A DNA stretch of 64,000 nt from Hyphomicrobiales bacterium (GTDB taxonomy: Bacteria > Pseudomonadota > Alphaproteobacteria > Rhizobiales > Beijerinckiaceae): the NCBI GenBank assembly GCA_019075865.1, contig JAGXAN010000003.1, positions 1 through 64,000 of the forward strand, given 5' to 3'. Position 1 is the stretch's first letter. Every line of letters starts with the position of its first letter. Both the position numbers and the translations under genes were made by a program. The notes below the pieces were generated by a model. The model searched no databases. It was not told where the DNA came from and saw only the letters and a list, made by a program, of their open reading frames with translations. Of the stretch, positions 54,981-64,000 are shown one piece after another.

Positions 54981-55625
54981 CTAGCGGGCCAGCACCTGAC
55001 GGCCGGCGCGGGTGCGGGCCTGCCAGTTATGGCGGACGAGTTCGGGGTCGAGGTGTTCCTCGATCGGCCAGCCGACGCATAGATAGGCGACCAGTTTCCA
55101 CGCGGGCGGCACTTCCAGTGTCTGCGTCGCCTGCAGCGGATCAAGGATCGAGACCCAGCCGACACCCAGGCCATGGGCGCGGGCGGCGAGCCAGAAGGTG
55201 TTGACCATGCCGCAAACCGAGGCCTCCAGCATTTCGGGCATGGTGCGGGTGCCAAGGCCGTGGCCCTGCGCCGTGGCATTGTCGCAAAATACCGCGAAAT
55301 GGCGCGGGGCATTGTCGAGGCCCTGCAATTTCAGGCTGGCGTAGAGGCTGGCGCGATCGGCGGACTGGGCGGCGAGGGCTTTTGCATTGGCGGCGCTGAA
55401 ATTGGCGCGGATGGCGGCGCGGCGGGCCGCAGAGCTGACCTCCACCCAGCGCCATGGCTGGCTGTTGCCCACCGAGGGGGCGAGTTGGGCGAGGTCCAGC
55501 AAACGCTCGATCAGGGCCGCCTCGACAGGGGCGGTGCTGAAGCGGCGAACATCGCGCCGCCAGGCCAGCAACTGGATGAACTCGTTGCGGAATTCTTCTG
55601 AGAAAATGGGGGATTGCGGGTTCAT
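54981..55625 (-). CDS. bluB: BluB, 5,6-dimethylbenzimidazole synthase
   Basis: A 214-residue flavin-destroying member of the nitroreductase fold that turns FMNH2 plus oxygen into the lower B12 ligand DMB. Landmarks are RRDVRRFSTAPVE, APSVGNSQPWRWVEV near residue 50 and GLGVGWVSILDP with YLCVGWPIEEH. The first codon overlaps the end of cobB, so it is cotranscribed with it. Confidence 0.93.
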   Translation of the reverse strand: MNPQSPIFSEEFRNEFIQLLAWRRDVRRFSTAPVEAALIERLLDLAQLAPSVGNSQPWRWVEVSSAARRAAIRANFSAANAKALAAQSADRASLYASLKLQGLDNAPRHFAVFCDNATAQGHGLGTRTMPEMLEASVCGMVNTFWLAARAHGLGVGWVSILDPLQATQTLEVPPAWKLVAYLCVGWPIEEHLDPELVRHNWQARTRAGRQVLAR

Positions 55626-56944
55626 CGCGCACTCGATATGACGTGGAAAAAGCTGCCGGTGACGTGCCCGCGTCGGCTGCCTGCGGGCTTGGGCGCGGGG
55701 TCGTAGGCATCATGCACCAGCGCGAAGGCTTCATCGTGGCCGGGGTCGCTGACGCTGGCATAGTGAAACTCATGGCCGGTAAGGCGGGTGCCGGCCGGGC
55801 CCAAAGCGCCATCGGCCATCAGACTGGCGGCGCGATAGCCCAATTGCATTTTGCGCACGGCAAAGCTGCTGGTGTGGCCGAGCAGGCCTGTCATGGGGTG
55901 GGCGATGTTTTGCGCGTCGATGAGCGCCGCGCCCAGCACCATATAGCCGCCGCACTCGCCATGCACCGGGCGCGTGGTGGCAAAATGCTGCAAGCCAGTG
56001 CGAAAATGCGTGGCGGCGCTGAGGCGCGCGGCGTGCAATTCGGGGTAGCCGCCGGGCAACCAGCAGATATCGGCTGCGGCAGGGGGGGCCTCGTCGGCCA
56101 GCGGCGAAAACCAGAGGATTTGCGCGCCCTGCGCCCGCCAGCCCGCGACCAGATGCGGATAGATGAAGGAAAAAGCGTCATCGCGCGCAATGGCAATGGT
56201 CTGGTCGGGCGGTGGCAGGGCATGGGCAATGGTGCCCGCGCTGACTTTGGCGGCGAGCGGTGCGGCGCAGGCCATAAGCGCGGCAATGTTCACATTTTGC
56301 TCAACAAAATCGGCCATGGCGTCGAGCCTTGCGCCCAGCTCCGGGGTTTCGCCCGCCTGCACCAAGCCAAGGTGGCGCTCGGGCAGGCGGATGCTCTGGC
56401 TGCGGGGCATGGCCCCCAGAACGGGCACGCCCATTGCCTCAATCGCGGCGCTGGCGAGGCGCAAGTGACGGGGGCTGGCAACCTGGTTGAGCACCACGCC
56501 CGCGATTTTTACGCGCGGATCATAAACGCAGCAGCCCTTGACGATGGCGGCGGCCGATTGCGCCTGCCCGCTGATGTCGAGCACCAGCACCACGGGCAGC
56601 CCGAAGGCGGCGGCAATGTCGGCAGAAGCGCCGCTGCGGCCTAACGTGGCAGGCACGCCATCGAATAGGCCCATCGAAGCCTCCACCAGCCATGTCTGCG
56701 CTCCATCGGCGGCCAGTGCGGCCTGGTTTGCCAGAATGTCCGGTGCCATGGCCCAGGAATCGAGATTGTAGCTTGGCCGGCCGGTGGCGGCGGCGTGAAA
56801 GGCGGGGTCAATGTAATCGGGCCCGCTCTTGGCGGCGGCAATGGCGACGCCACGGCGTTTAAGCGCGCGCAACAGGCCAAGGGTCAATGTGGTTTTGCCC
56901 GAGCCTGAACGTGGGGCGGCAATCATCAGACCATTGGTCAGCAT
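55622..56944 (-). CDS. cobB: CobB, hydrogenobyrinic acid a,c-diamide synthase
   Basis: A 440-residue amidotransferase that amidates the a and c side chains of hydrogenobyrinic or cobyrinic acid. The ATP-binding N-terminus has MIAAPRSGSGKTTLTLGLL; the C-terminal glutaminase domain has the nucleophile Cys in VHGECGGYMVLG and a later His in LTGHEFHYA. It is cotranscribed with bluB and divergent from cbiD (77 bases between the start codons). Confidence 0.93.
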   Translation of the reverse strand: MLTNGLMIAAPRSGSGKTTLTLGLLRALKRRGVAIAAAKSGPDYIDPAFHAAATGRPSYNLDSWAMAPDILANQAALAADGAQTWLVEASMGLFDGVPATLGRSGASADIAAAFGLPVVLVLDISGQAQSAAAIVKGCCVYDPRVKIAGVVLNQVASPRHLRLASAAIEAMGVPVLGAMPRSQSIRLPERHLGLVQAGETPELGARLDAMADFVEQNVNIAALMACAAPLAAKVSAGTIAHALPPPDQTIAIARDDAFSFIYPHLVAGWRAQGAQILWFSPLADEAPPAAADICWLPGGYPELHAARLSAATHFRTGLQHFATTRPVHGECGGYMVLGAALIDAQNIAHPMTGLLGHTSSFAVRKMQLGYRAASLMADGALGPAGTRLTGHEFHYASVSDPGHDEAFALVHDAYDPAPKPAGSRRGHVTGSFFHVISSAR

Positions 56945-57021
56945 GGGGTGGGCACCTTTTCAGCGGGGCCGCGCCCAGCGGGGCTAGGCAAATTAACCGG
57001 GAAGGGATAGAGCAGAAACCC

Positions 57022-58122
57022 ATGACGGCTACCGATCTGCCCAAAAATCTGCGGCGCGGCTGGACAACGGGGGCTTGCGCCACCGCCGCCGCCCGTGCGG
57101 CGTTTGAAGCGCTGCAAACCGGGCATTTTCCTGACCCCGTCACCATAACCCTGCCCAATGGGGCGCAACCGGCCTTTGCCCTGGCGATGCAGGATTTGCA
57201 GGCTGGCATGGCGCAGGCGGGTGTCATCAAGGATGCGGGCGATGACCCGGATGTAACGCATGGCGCGCTGGTTGTGGCGCGGGTGCGCAAGCTTGGCCCT
57301 GGCAGCGGCATATGCTTTCGCGCCGGGCCGGGGGTGGGCACGGTGACGCGGCCCGGCCTGCCTCTGCCGGTTGGGGAACCCGCGATCAACCCGGTGCCCC
57401 GAAAGATGATCGCTTTGGCGTTGGCGCAGGCGGCGGCGCTGGTGGGCGGCAGCCTTGATGTGGAAGTCGAAATCTCGATTCCGGGCGGCGAAAAGCTGGC
57501 CGAGCGCACCTTGAACGGGCGGTTGGGGATAGTGGGCGGGCTGTCTATTCTGGGCACGACGGGGATAGTCGTGCCATTCTCCTGCGCGGCATGGATTGAC
57601 AGCATCCATCGCGGGATTGATGTGGCGCGGGCGATGGGGCTGACGCATGTGGCGGGCTCGACCGGATCGACCTCCGAGGCGGCCGTGCAAAAGCTCTATG
57701 ACCTGCCCGAATCGGCGCTGATCGAAATGGGTGATTTTGTTGGCGGTATGCTGAAATATCTGCGCAAAAATCCGGTGGCGCGCGTGACCATTGCCGGGGG
57801 CATGGGCAAAATGAGCAAGCTTGGCCAGGGGTTGCTGGATTTGCACTCCAAGCGCGGGGAAGTGGATTTGCATTGGCTGGCGGGGCTGGCGCGGGCGCGC
57901 GGCGCGGCGCCCGACCTGATCGCGCAGATCACGCAGGCCAATTCGGCCAAACATGCGTTCGAACTGGCGCAGGGGTTGGATATAGCCGGGGCGGTGGCGC
58001 AGGCGGCATTCACCACGGCCGCCAAAGCGCTGGCAGGGGCGCATTGCGAATTGAACATTGTGATATTCGACCGCGAGGGTGGCAGGCTTGCCAGCACCGA
58101 ATTTGCGCGTGTGGGCGGGTAA
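57022..58122 (+). CDS. cbiD: CbiD-type cobalt-precorrin-5B C1-methyltransferase
   Basis: A 366-residue C1 methyltransferase of the CbiD family with RRGWTTGACATAAARAAFEA at its N-terminus and DVEVEISIPGGEKLAERTLNGRLGIVGGLSILGTTGIVVP in pieces in the core, and TGSTSEAAVQ. CbiD belongs to the anaerobic route, while CobG in this cluster belongs to the aerobic one. No cobF is present in the window. Start is ATG 57022, not the long upstream frame, because GGGAAGGG lies upstream and similarity begins there. Confidence 0.9.
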   Translation: MTATDLPKNLRRGWTTGACATAAARAAFEALQTGHFPDPVTITLPNGAQPAFALAMQDLQAGMAQAGVIKDAGDDPDVTHGALVVARVRKLGPGSGICFRAGPGVGTVTRPGLPLPVGEPAINPVPRKMIALALAQAAALVGGSLDVEVEISIPGGEKLAERTLNGRLGIVGGLSILGTTGIVVPFSCAAWIDSIHRGIDVARAMGLTHVAGSTGSTSEAAVQKLYDLPESALIEMGDFVGGMLKYLRKNPVARVTIAGGMGKMSKLGQGLLDLHSKRGEVDLHWLAGLARARGAAPDLIAQITQANSAKHAFELAQGLDIAGAVAQAAFTTAAKALAGAHCELNIVIFDREGGRLASTEFARVGG

Positions 58123-58127
58123 GCGTT

Positions 58128-58892
58128 TCATTCTTCGCCCCTGCCGCGATACCGGCGCTGATAATTGGGGCTATAAAGCGCGCTATTGCGGTAATCGCTG
58201 GGGTTAAGACCGGGGCCAATAAAAATCAGCGCGGTGCGCTCAATATGGGCAGCGGCGACTTTGGCGGCGATGGTGGCCAGCGTTCCGGCAAATACCTGTT
58301 CATCGGGCCAGGAGGCGCGAAACACCACGGCAACCGGGCAATTTGCGCCATAGAAAGGCGTCAACTCGGCGGCAATTTCAGGCAGGACATGGATTGAAAG
58401 ATGCAGCGCCAATGTTGCACCGGTGGCGGCAAAAGCTTTGAGGTTTTCGTGCGCTGGCATGGCTGAAGCGCGCCCGCTGGTGCGGGTGAGGATCAGCGAT
58501 TGGGCCACCTCCGGCACGGTCAACTCGCGGCCCAGCGCGGCGGCTGCGGCGGCAAAGGCCGGCACGCCGGGGGTGATGGTGGTGGCAATACCCAAGGCGT
58601 GGAGGGCGCGCAATTGCTCGCCCATGGCGCTCCACAGGGCGAGATCGCCCGAATGCAGCCGCGCCACATCCTGCCCCGCCGCATTTGCCGCCACGCAGAG
58701 CGCAATGATTTCATCCAGCGACAGCGGCGCGGTATCAATGGTGCGGGCGTGCGGCGGGCAATGGGCGAGCAAGGCTTTTGGCACCAGCGAGCCAGCATAA
58801 AGACAAAGCGGGCAGGCGGCGATGAGATCGCGGCCACGCAAGGTGATGAGATCGGCCGCGCCCGGCCCGGCCCCGATGAAATGCACGGTCAT
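58128..58892 (-). CDS. cobM: CobM, precorrin-4 C11-methyltransferase
   Basis: A 254-residue tetrapyrrole methylase. Landmarks are [35 protein letters not shown], and [19 protein letters not shown], characteristic of CobM/CbiF. It adds the C11 methyl using SAM. The start at 58892 overlaps the end of the cobL-cobE fusion by four bases. A longer frame has an unlikely N-terminus. Confidence 0.93.
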   Translation of the reverse strand: MTVHFIGAGPGAADLITLRGRDLIAACPLCLYAGSLVPKALLAHCPPHARTIDTAPLSLDEIIALCVAANAAGQDVARLHSGDLALWSAMGEQLRALHALGIATTITPGVPAFAAAAAALGRELTVPEVAQSLILTRTSGRASAMPAHENLKAFAATGATLALHLSIHVLPEIAAELTPFYGANCPVAVVFRASWPDEQVFAGTLATIAAKVAAAHIERTALIFIGPGLNPSDYRNSALYSPNYQRRYRGRGEE

Positions 58893-60517
58893 GGTTTGTC
58901 TCCCGCTTGCAGCGTGGCAATGGCGCAGGTGACGCCATTGGCAGCGAGGCGCTCGAGGCATAATTGCGCGCCCGGCCCCGCGCCAGCCAAGGCCGCTGCC
59001 TCAGCGATGGCGGCAACACCAAACAGCTTCTGCACCCGTGACGAACGGGTTTTGACGCCCGGCATAGCCGCGGCGAGTGCTTCGGTGTCGAGAAAATGAA
59101 GATCCATCCCCATGCTGGCTGCAGCCTCGCGCAATGCCGGTTGCCCGGCCTTGCTGGCGATGGTGTAGAGCGCGGCCGGGGTGGCGGCGAGGGCAGGGGC
59201 GAGGCTGTGCATCGCTGCGCGCACCAGATCCACAATCGCCTGCGCGGTGCAATCACCGCGGCAACCAATGCCAATGGCTATAACCGGCGCAGTGCTCGCC
59301 TTTGGGGCGGGCTTTTGCCAGCGCCATTGCATAACCGGCATGGCGGCGCGCCAGCCGTGAAAGCGCCCGACGGGGTCGGCGTGGGAAATCTGAATCAGCA
59401 GGCATTGGCCGCCATGCGCGCCCATGAGCTGCGTGAGGCGGGCTTGCGTTTCAAGGGTTACGGCATTGATGACCAGCCGCCCGTTGGGGCGCAGCGCCTG
59501 CATTGCGGTTTCAATCAGGCCCGGCGCAGTGCCGCCGCCGCCAATGAATATAGCATCGGGGGTGGGCAGGCCGGACAGGGCGTCCGGCGCTTTGGCCGTT
59601 ATAATCTGCAATTGCGGCACGCCCAGATGCTTGGCATTGCGGGCGATGCGGGCACTGCGCGCGGCTTGCGCCTCAATGGCAAAGGCACGGCAGGTGGGGT
59701 CGCACAGCAGCCATTCAATGGCGACGGAGCCCGAACCAGCCCCGATGTCCCAGAGCGTCTGCCCGGCCAGCGGTGCGAGGGCACCCAAGGTTATGGCGCG
59801 CACATCGCGCTTGGTGATCTGGCCGTCATGCTCGAAAAATTCATCCGGCAGGCCGGGGTTGCGGGGGATGAAAGGGGCGGGCGCATCGGGAATCTCCAGC
59901 GCGATGGTGTTGAGCGGATCAAAAGCGCTGCCGGGTGGTTCACTCGCGCGGAAGGCGCTGATTTTCTCGCGCGTGCCGCCCATGTTTTCGCACACGGTGA
60001 GACGCGCATCGCCAAGCCCGCGCGCGCACAACAGCGCCGCGAGTTTTTCGGGGGTGTGGCCATCCCAGGACAGCGCCAGAATGCGCGCGCCGGGCTGCAA
60101 ATAGGGCACGATGGCGGCTAATGGCCGACCATGTAACGACAGCGTCTGGCAGTGCTGCTGGCCCCAGCCCATGCGCGCTGCGGCCAGTGCAAAGGCGGAA
60201 GGCGCGGGGAAGACCTGATATTCGCCGGGGGCGAGCCGGGCGGCAATGAGCGAGCCAATGCCAAAATGGAAGGGGTCGCCGGTGGCCAGAATGACGGTTG
60301 CCACGGCGCGATGGCGCAGGATTTCGTCAAAGGCGGCCTCAATCGGCGAGGGCCAGGGGGTGGTTTGGGCCGGGGTGTCGCCAAGCATCGCCAAATGGCG
60401 TGCGCCGCCAAACACGCGCTGCGCCTGCGCCAGGGCGGCGTGGGCTGGGGGTGGCAGGCCGCCAAGGCCATCCTCGCCAATGCCAATGATGGTGAGCCAG
60501 GGGGTGAGGGGCTTCAT
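58889..60517 (-). CDS. cobL: CobL-CobE fusion: precorrin-6Y methyltransferase/decarboxylase plus CobE domain
   Basis: A 542-residue protein. Residues about 1-205 are the CbiE-type methylase ([31 protein letters not shown]); about 215-400 are the CbiT-type methylase/decarboxylase ([33 protein letters not shown]). These make normal CobL. The last ~130 residues ([21 protein letters not shown] and onward) match CobE/CbiG C-terminal domain, usually a separate protein. The fusion probably keeps CobE beside CobL. Start at 60517 has GGTGGAG before it. Overlaps cobM. Confidence 0.9.
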   Translation of the reverse strand: MKPLTPWLTIIGIGEDGLGGLPPPAHAALAQAQRVFGGARHLAMLGDTPAQTTPWPSPIEAAFDEILRHRAVATVILATGDPFHFGIGSLIAARLAPGEYQVFPAPSAFALAAARMGWGQQHCQTLSLHGRPLAAIVPYLQPGARILALSWDGHTPEKLAALLCARGLGDARLTVCENMGGTREKISAFRASEPPGSAFDPLNTIALEIPDAPAPFIPRNPGLPDEFFEHDGQITKRDVRAITLGALAPLAGQTLWDIGAGSGSVAIEWLLCDPTCRAFAIEAQAARSARIARNAKHLGVPQLQIITAKAPDALSGLPTPDAIFIGGGGTAPGLIETAMQALRPNGRLVINAVTLETQARLTQLMGAHGGQCLLIQISHADPVGRFHGWRAAMPVMQWRWQKPAPKASTAPVIAIGIGCRGDCTAQAIVDLVRAAMHSLAPALAATPAALYTIASKAGQPALREAAASMGMDLHFLDTEALAAAMPGVKTRSSRVQKLFGVAAIAEAAALAGAGPGAQLCLERLAANGVTCAIATLQAGDKP

Positions 60518-60576
60518 GCGGTTCTCCACCGGTTTGGCCTTGCCGATGGGCGGGGCGAAGCGCTAAGATTTGCACC

Positions 60577-61353
60577 ATGACAAGCCGGATAACACCCTTT
60601 GCGCCGCGCCGGGTGCTGGTGCTGGGGGGCACTGGCGAGGCCAATGCGCTGATCGATGCAATTGCATCCATACCGGAAATCGAGCCGATTCTGTCGCTGG
60701 CCGGGCGCACTGCCATGCCCAAATTGCCAGCGATTGCGACGCGTATCGGTGGTTTTGGCGGCATTGAAGGTCTGCGGGCCTATCTGAAAGCCGAAAGAAT
60801 TGCGCTGGTGGTGGATGCCACCCACCCTTATGCGGCGCAGATGAGCGGCCATACGCAAGCGGCCTGCACGGCCGTCGGGCTGGACTGCCTGCGATTGGCG
60901 CGGCCGGGTTGGACGCCGCGCGAAGGTGATGACTGGCGACGGGTGGAGAATGTGGCAGGCGCCATTGCTGCGCTCGGAGAGGCACCGCAACGGGTGTTTT
61001 TGACGCATGGACGGCTTGAACTCGACCGGTTTGCGCAAGCGGCCCAACATTTCTATCTGGTGCGGGCGATCGAGCCGCCTGAGGATTTTGATAAATTGCC
61101 ACGGGCGCAATTGATTTTGGCGCGTGGGCCGTTTGGCGAGCGCGATGAACTCGCCCTGATGCAGGCGGCGCGCATCAGCCGACTGGTAAGCAAGGATTCG
61201 GGTGGGGACGCCACTTATGGCAAAATCGCGGCGGCGCGGGCGCTGCAAGTGCCGGTGATTTTGCTGCAACGGCCAGCTTCTCCCGCAGCGCTCGCGGTGG
61301 GCAGCGTCGCGGAGGCTGTGGCGTGGCTGCGGGCTCACGTGACAGCTCCGTAA
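60577..61353 (+). CDS. cobK: CobK, precorrin-6A reductase
   Basis: A 258-residue NADPH reductase with VLVLGGTGEANALIDAI, VVDATHPYAAQMS, and SKDSGGDATYGKIAAARAL, the landmarks of CobK/CbiJ. It reduces precorrin-6A to 6B. It is transcribed alone on the plus strand within a mostly minus-strand cluster and overlaps cobJ at its 3' end by 19 bases. Confidence 0.92.
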   Translation: MTSRITPFAPRRVLVLGGTGEANALIDAIASIPEIEPILSLAGRTAMPKLPAIATRIGGFGGIEGLRAYLKAERIALVVDATHPYAAQMSGHTQAACTAVGLDCLRLARPGWTPREGDDWRRVENVAGAIAALGEAPQRVFLTHGRLELDRFAQAAQHFYLVRAIEPPEDFDKLPRAQLILARGPFGERDELALMQAARISRLVSKDSGGDATYGKIAAARALQVPVILLQRPASPAALAVGSVAEAVAWLRAHVTAP

Positions 61354-62114
61354 GAGCGGGGGGTGAGCAACCAATCCGCGCCATTGGGGCCGCCAATCCA
61401 GCGGCTCTGGCTGGAACCGATCAGCACCAGCGTGCTCATGTCGACGCAGCCGGGGTCTGCTTGGGCCAAAGTGGTGCGCACGATCGATTCATTGCTGCGC
61501 CCGATGGCCTTGGCGAAGGCAACGGGGGTTGCCGGGCTCTTGATTTTGCGCATCAATGCAAAAGCATCGAATATGGATTGCGGCCTTGCCTTGGAGGCCG
61601 GATTATAAAGGACGATGGCAAAATCACCTTCGGCGGCGGCGGTCAGGCGGCGCTCGATCAGGGCCCATGGCTTGAGGTTGTCCGATAATGACAGCACACA
61701 GAAATCATGGCCGAGCGGCGCGCCCAGCCTTGCGGCGGCTGCCAGCATTGCACTGATGCCGGGCAGAACCGAAATATCGATGTTTTCCTGAAGGTGCGGT
61801 GATTGCGCCAAAGCCTCGAACAAGGCTCCGGCCATGGCAAAAATGCCGGGATCGCCACCCGAGACCAGCGCAACGTGGCGGCCCTGGCCGGCAAGATGCA
61901 GGGCGAGGCTGGCGCGGTCCATCTCGACGCGGTTGTCGCTGGCGTGCAGCACTTGCAAGGGGTTGGGTTGCAGCCGCGCCAGATAGGGGCCGTAGCCGAT
62001 GATGTCGCTGGCATGGGCCAAAGCATCGCTCGCCTGCGGCGTGATCCATGCCTGCGGGCCGGGGCCAATGCCGACAATGGCGAGTGTGCCGCGTTTTGTG
62101 GATTGCCCGCTCAT
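61335..62114 (-). CDS. cobJ: CobJ, precorrin-3B C17-methyltransferase
   Basis: A 259-residue tetrapyrrole methylase with LAIVGIGPGPQAWITPQASDAL, IGYGPYLARL, VSGGDPGIFAMAGALFE and DFAIVLYNPASKAR, typical of CobJ/CbiH, which performs ring contraction and C17 methylation. Its start overlaps the end of cobI. Confidence 0.94.
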   Translation of the reverse strand: MSGQSTKRGTLAIVGIGPGPQAWITPQASDALAHASDIIGYGPYLARLQPNPLQVLHASDNRVEMDRASLALHLAGQGRHVALVSGGDPGIFAMAGALFEALAQSPHLQENIDISVLPGISAMLAAAARLGAPLGHDFCVLSLSDNLKPWALIERRLTAAAEGDFAIVLYNPASKARPQSIFDAFALMRKIKSPATPVAFAKAIGRSNESIVRTTLAQADPGCVDMSTLVLIGSSQSRWIGGPNGADWLLTPRSYGAVT

Positions 62115-62851
62115 GGCCGCCGTCCTTGCCCGGGAACCAGGATGATCGAGAAATACGGGGCGGTATCGTCCGCCTTGCTGGCAAGCGGCTGGACTTTTTC
62201 ATCCCTCATGGTGCCGCGCTCGATATAAAGCGCCCGCGACAGCAGCCCAACTTCGTCCAGGGTCTCGCGGATCTTGCGAAAATTGCGACCGATTTTCATG
62301 ATGACGGCGGCGTCCGTGGCCACGAGCGCGGCTTTCAATGCTTTTGCATCGAGCGTGCCGGGCAATACCGTCAAAACGTCATCGCCCCATGTCATGGGCG
62401 CGCCACTGGCGCTCCAGCAGCCCGACATGCCGGTGATGCCGGGCACGATCCGGGTGGGGAAATCATCGCGCAGGCGAATGTAGAGATGCATGAACGAGCC
62501 ATAGAACAGCGGATCGCCCTCGCAGGCCAGTGCTACATCCTGCCCCGAGGCCAGAATGGCGGCGAGTTGGTTTGCGGCCGCCTCGTAAAACGCCGCCAGT
62601 TGCGCCTTGTATTCAGGGGCATTGAAATGGATTTCGGTGGTCAGCGGGTAATAGAGCGGAATTTCGCGATGATGGCGGCCGATATAGGGCGCGATAATGG
62701 TGCGCGCATGGCCTTGACGCCCCGCCTTGGCAAAATAGGCGAGGTGGGCCGTGCGTGTAATCAGGCGATGGGCTTTCAGGGTGAGCAATTCGGGGTCACC
62801 CGGGCCAAGTCCGATGCCGTAGAGCGTGCCGGGGGGCGGAGCTTGGGTCAT
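62111..62851 (-). CDS. cobI: CobI, precorrin-2 C20-methyltransferase
   Basis: A 246-residue methylase with YGIGLGPGDPELLTLKAHRLI, CEGDPLFYGSFMHLY and VVPGITG-like IVPGITGMSGCWS. The true start at 62851 overlaps the cobH stop (ATGA); a long upstream frame reads through cobH and is not used. Together with cobG, H and J it forms a tightly overlapping operon. Confidence 0.94.
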   Translation of the reverse strand: MTQAPPPGTLYGIGLGPGDPELLTLKAHRLITRTAHLAYFAKAGRQGHARTIIAPYIGRHHREIPLYYPLTTEIHFNAPEYKAQLAAFYEAAANQLAAILASGQDVALACEGDPLFYGSFMHLYIRLRDDFPTRIVPGITGMSGCWSASGAPMTWGDDVLTVLPGTLDAKALKAALVATDAAVIMKIGRNFRKIRETLDEVGLLSRALYIERGTMRDEKVQPLASKADDTAPYFSIILVPGQGRRP

Positions 62852-63471
62852 TCGGCGGCGCTCGCCAAGGCGTTGAGCGCGGCAGCGGCCATGGCGCTGC
62901 CGCCTTTGCGACCCTGCACGACAATGGCTGGCACGCGGCCATCGGCAAGCAGCGCCTGTTTGGATTCGGCGGCACCGACAAAGCCGACCGGCATGCCAAT
63001 CACCAAGGCCGGCGGGGCAATGCCTTCGTCCAGTAATTCCATCAAGCGAAACAATGCGGTAGGTGCATTGCCGATGGCCACAACGCTGCCGGGCAAATGG
63101 GTGCGCCAAAGTTCCATGGCAGCGGCGCTGCGGGTGGTTTTGAGCGTCTGCGCCAAGGCGGGCACCTGCGCATCCTGCAAGGTGCAGATGACTTCATTTT
63201 GCGCGGGCAGGCGGGCGCGGGTGACGCCGTGCGCGACCATTTGTGCGTCGCAGAGTATTTTGGCACCTCTGGCCAAAGCTTCAATTCCGGCGCTGGCGGC
63301 ACCGTTGCTGAAGACAATATCGCGCGCCGTCTCGACCATGCCGCAGGCGTGAATGATGCGCACCGCCACCCGCTCCTCATCGGGCGTGAAGCGGGCCAAA
63401 TCAGCCTCGGCGCGGATGATGGCAAAGGAGCGCGCATAAATCGCCGCTCCATTCTTCTCATATTCAGACAA
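62848..63471 (-). CDS. cobH: CobH, precorrin-8X methylmutase
   Basis: A 207-residue enzyme that moves the C11 methyl to C12, giving hydrogenobyrinic acid. Landmarks are IIHACGMVETARDIVFS with the catalytic His (HACG), DAQMVAHGV, and APPALVIGMPVGFVGAAESK. It overlaps cobG by eight bases and cobI by four. Confidence 0.94.
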   Translation of the reverse strand: MSEYEKNGAAIYARSFAIIRAEADLARFTPDEERVAVRIIHACGMVETARDIVFSNGAASAGIEALARGAKILCDAQMVAHGVTRARLPAQNEVICTLQDAQVPALAQTLKTTRSAAAMELWRTHLPGSVVAIGNAPTALFRLMELLDEGIAPPALVIGMPVGFVGAAESKQALLADGRVPAIVVQGRKGGSAMAAAALNALASAAE

Positions 63472-64000
63472 AGGGGGCGTCTCCGTTCAATTTGGATGCA
63501 ATGCCGTGGATGGCAGATTCGAGGCTCTTGAAGGACGCTTGCGGCGCATCGGTGGCGCGCCCGTTGAGGATCAGCCCATAACCGGACGCCTGCGCCACGA
63601 GGGTGAAGGGCGCGGCTTTGGGGTGGGCGCAACCCTTGGGGCAGCCAGATATATGCAACTGCATAGAATGTTCGGGCCAATGGGTTGACAGTGCATTGGC
63701 TATGGTCTCCGCATCGCGCGCCGTCGGTTGAAGCGCGCTGGTGCAGGCGGGGGCACCGACGCAGGCGGTGAGTTTCAGGCGCGGATCGCGGCGCTCAAAA
63801 ATAAAGCTTTCGCCGGACAAAGCGGCTTTCAATGCAATGGCATCTTCTTTGCGGGTCAACGGCACCACCAGCACGCGCCAGGGCGTCAGATACAGGGCCT
63901 TTGCCTGAATGGCGCTGGCGGCGGCGTGGAGCTGCAGCAGGCTTTGCGCGTGGATTCGGCCAAAGGGCAGGCCAAGCCCGAAGGCATCTGGCCGAAAGGC
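63464..64000 (-). CDS. cobG: CobG, precorrin-3B synthase, 5' part outside the window
   Basis: At least 178 C-terminal residues of a sulfite/nitrite-reductase-like enzyme. Two Cys motifs for the 4Fe-4S/siroheme-type centre are visible: ACVGAPACTSA and HISGCPKGCAHP. CobG uses oxygen to make precorrin-3B and marks the aerobic pathway. The frame continues unbroken to the window end, so the gene starts beyond 64000. Confidence 0.9.
   Translation of the reverse strand, partial: AFRPDAFGLGLPFGRIHAQSLLQLHAAASAIQAKALYLTPWRVLVVPLTRKEDAIALKAALSGESFIFERRDPRLKLTACVGAPACTSALQPTARDAETIANALSTHWPEHSMQLHISGCPKGCAHPKAAPFTLVAQASGYGLILNGRATDAPQASFKSLESAIHGIASKLNGDAPFV

Noticed and set aside
56945-57021. Possible cobalamin riboswitch between cobB and cbiD
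   Set aside because: Only 77 bases, and the conserved B12-box elements and long P-domain are not seen. It could only be a simple promoter region.
1-64000. CRISPR arrays, rRNA genes, phage structural genes
   Set aside because: No regularly spaced direct repeats, no rRNA sequences and no capsid, tail or terminase features were found.

Overview
The window looks like a chromosomal segment of an alphaproteobacterium, most likely order Hyphomicrobiales. The evidence is the full fixNOQP-fixGHIS set next to hemN, fixL, fixJ and fixK, a CobG-type B12 cluster, the ATP-grasp/alpha-E/transglutaminase/Anbu operon, and moderately high GC with several AT-richer islands. The genus cannot be told from the sequence alone.

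Layout. (1) 1-7.5 kb: an AT-richer capsule-type polysaccharide export cluster (GT4 glycosyltransferase, two KpsE-like proteins, KpsM, KpsT, one unknown protein), bracketed by two inverted IS3-family ends at 537 and 7328. (2) 7.8-11.9 kb: ATP-grasp, alpha-E, transglutaminase-like and Anbu proteasome-like genes. (3) 11.9-13.1 kb: a DUF4188 gene divergent from a TetR regulator, with a strong double operator between them. (4) 13.1-21.0 kb, minus strand: ccoNOQP and ccoGHIS for the high-affinity cbb3 oxidase; plus strand to 26.7 kb: hemN, heme-PAS kinase fixL, fixJ, a receiver-only protein and fixK. Two perfect FNR/FixK boxes lie between ccoN and hemN. A YedE-like thiosulfate/sulfur transporter follows. 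(5) 28.7-44.1 kb: a large catabolic locus. It encodes a CUT2 sugar-type ABC importer, one part of which is a natural ATPase-permease fusion, five or six oxidoreductases, a YciI protein, maleylacetate reductase and hydroxyquinol 1,2-dioxygenase. It also encodes a winged-helix protein fused to a solute-binding-protein domain, probably a cytoplasmic ligand-sensing regulator. (6) 44.1-46.4 kb: a graveyard of IS66, IS630 and IS3 fragments beside a CAU tRNA. (7) 46.6-50.5 kb: YqaA, DsbB, TruA, Fmt and a WD40 protein. (8) 50.6-53.1 kb: an AT-rich island with a ParB-like-domain protein and a D12-class adenine methyltransferase. (9) 53.1-54.7 kb: an M48 peptidase and a small secreted protein. (10) 55-64 kb: bluB, cobB, cbiD, cobM, a cobL-cobE fusion, cobK, cobJ, cobI, cobH and cobG (cut by the window end) for cobalamin synthesis.

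How the parts work together. FixL/FixJ/FixK would sense low oxygen and turn on the cbb3 oxidase and the oxygen-independent heme enzyme HemN through the TTGAT-N4-ATCAA boxes. The catabolic locus would import a sugar-like or cyclic substrate, pass it through several NAD(P)-dependent steps and feed a hydroxyquinol ring-cleavage branch ending in 3-oxoadipate; the substrate is unknown. The B12 genes combine an oxygen-dependent CobG with the CbiD type of C1 methyltransferase. The items most worth following up are the catabolic locus with its unusual regulator and transporter fusion, and the ParB-like/methyltransferase island.
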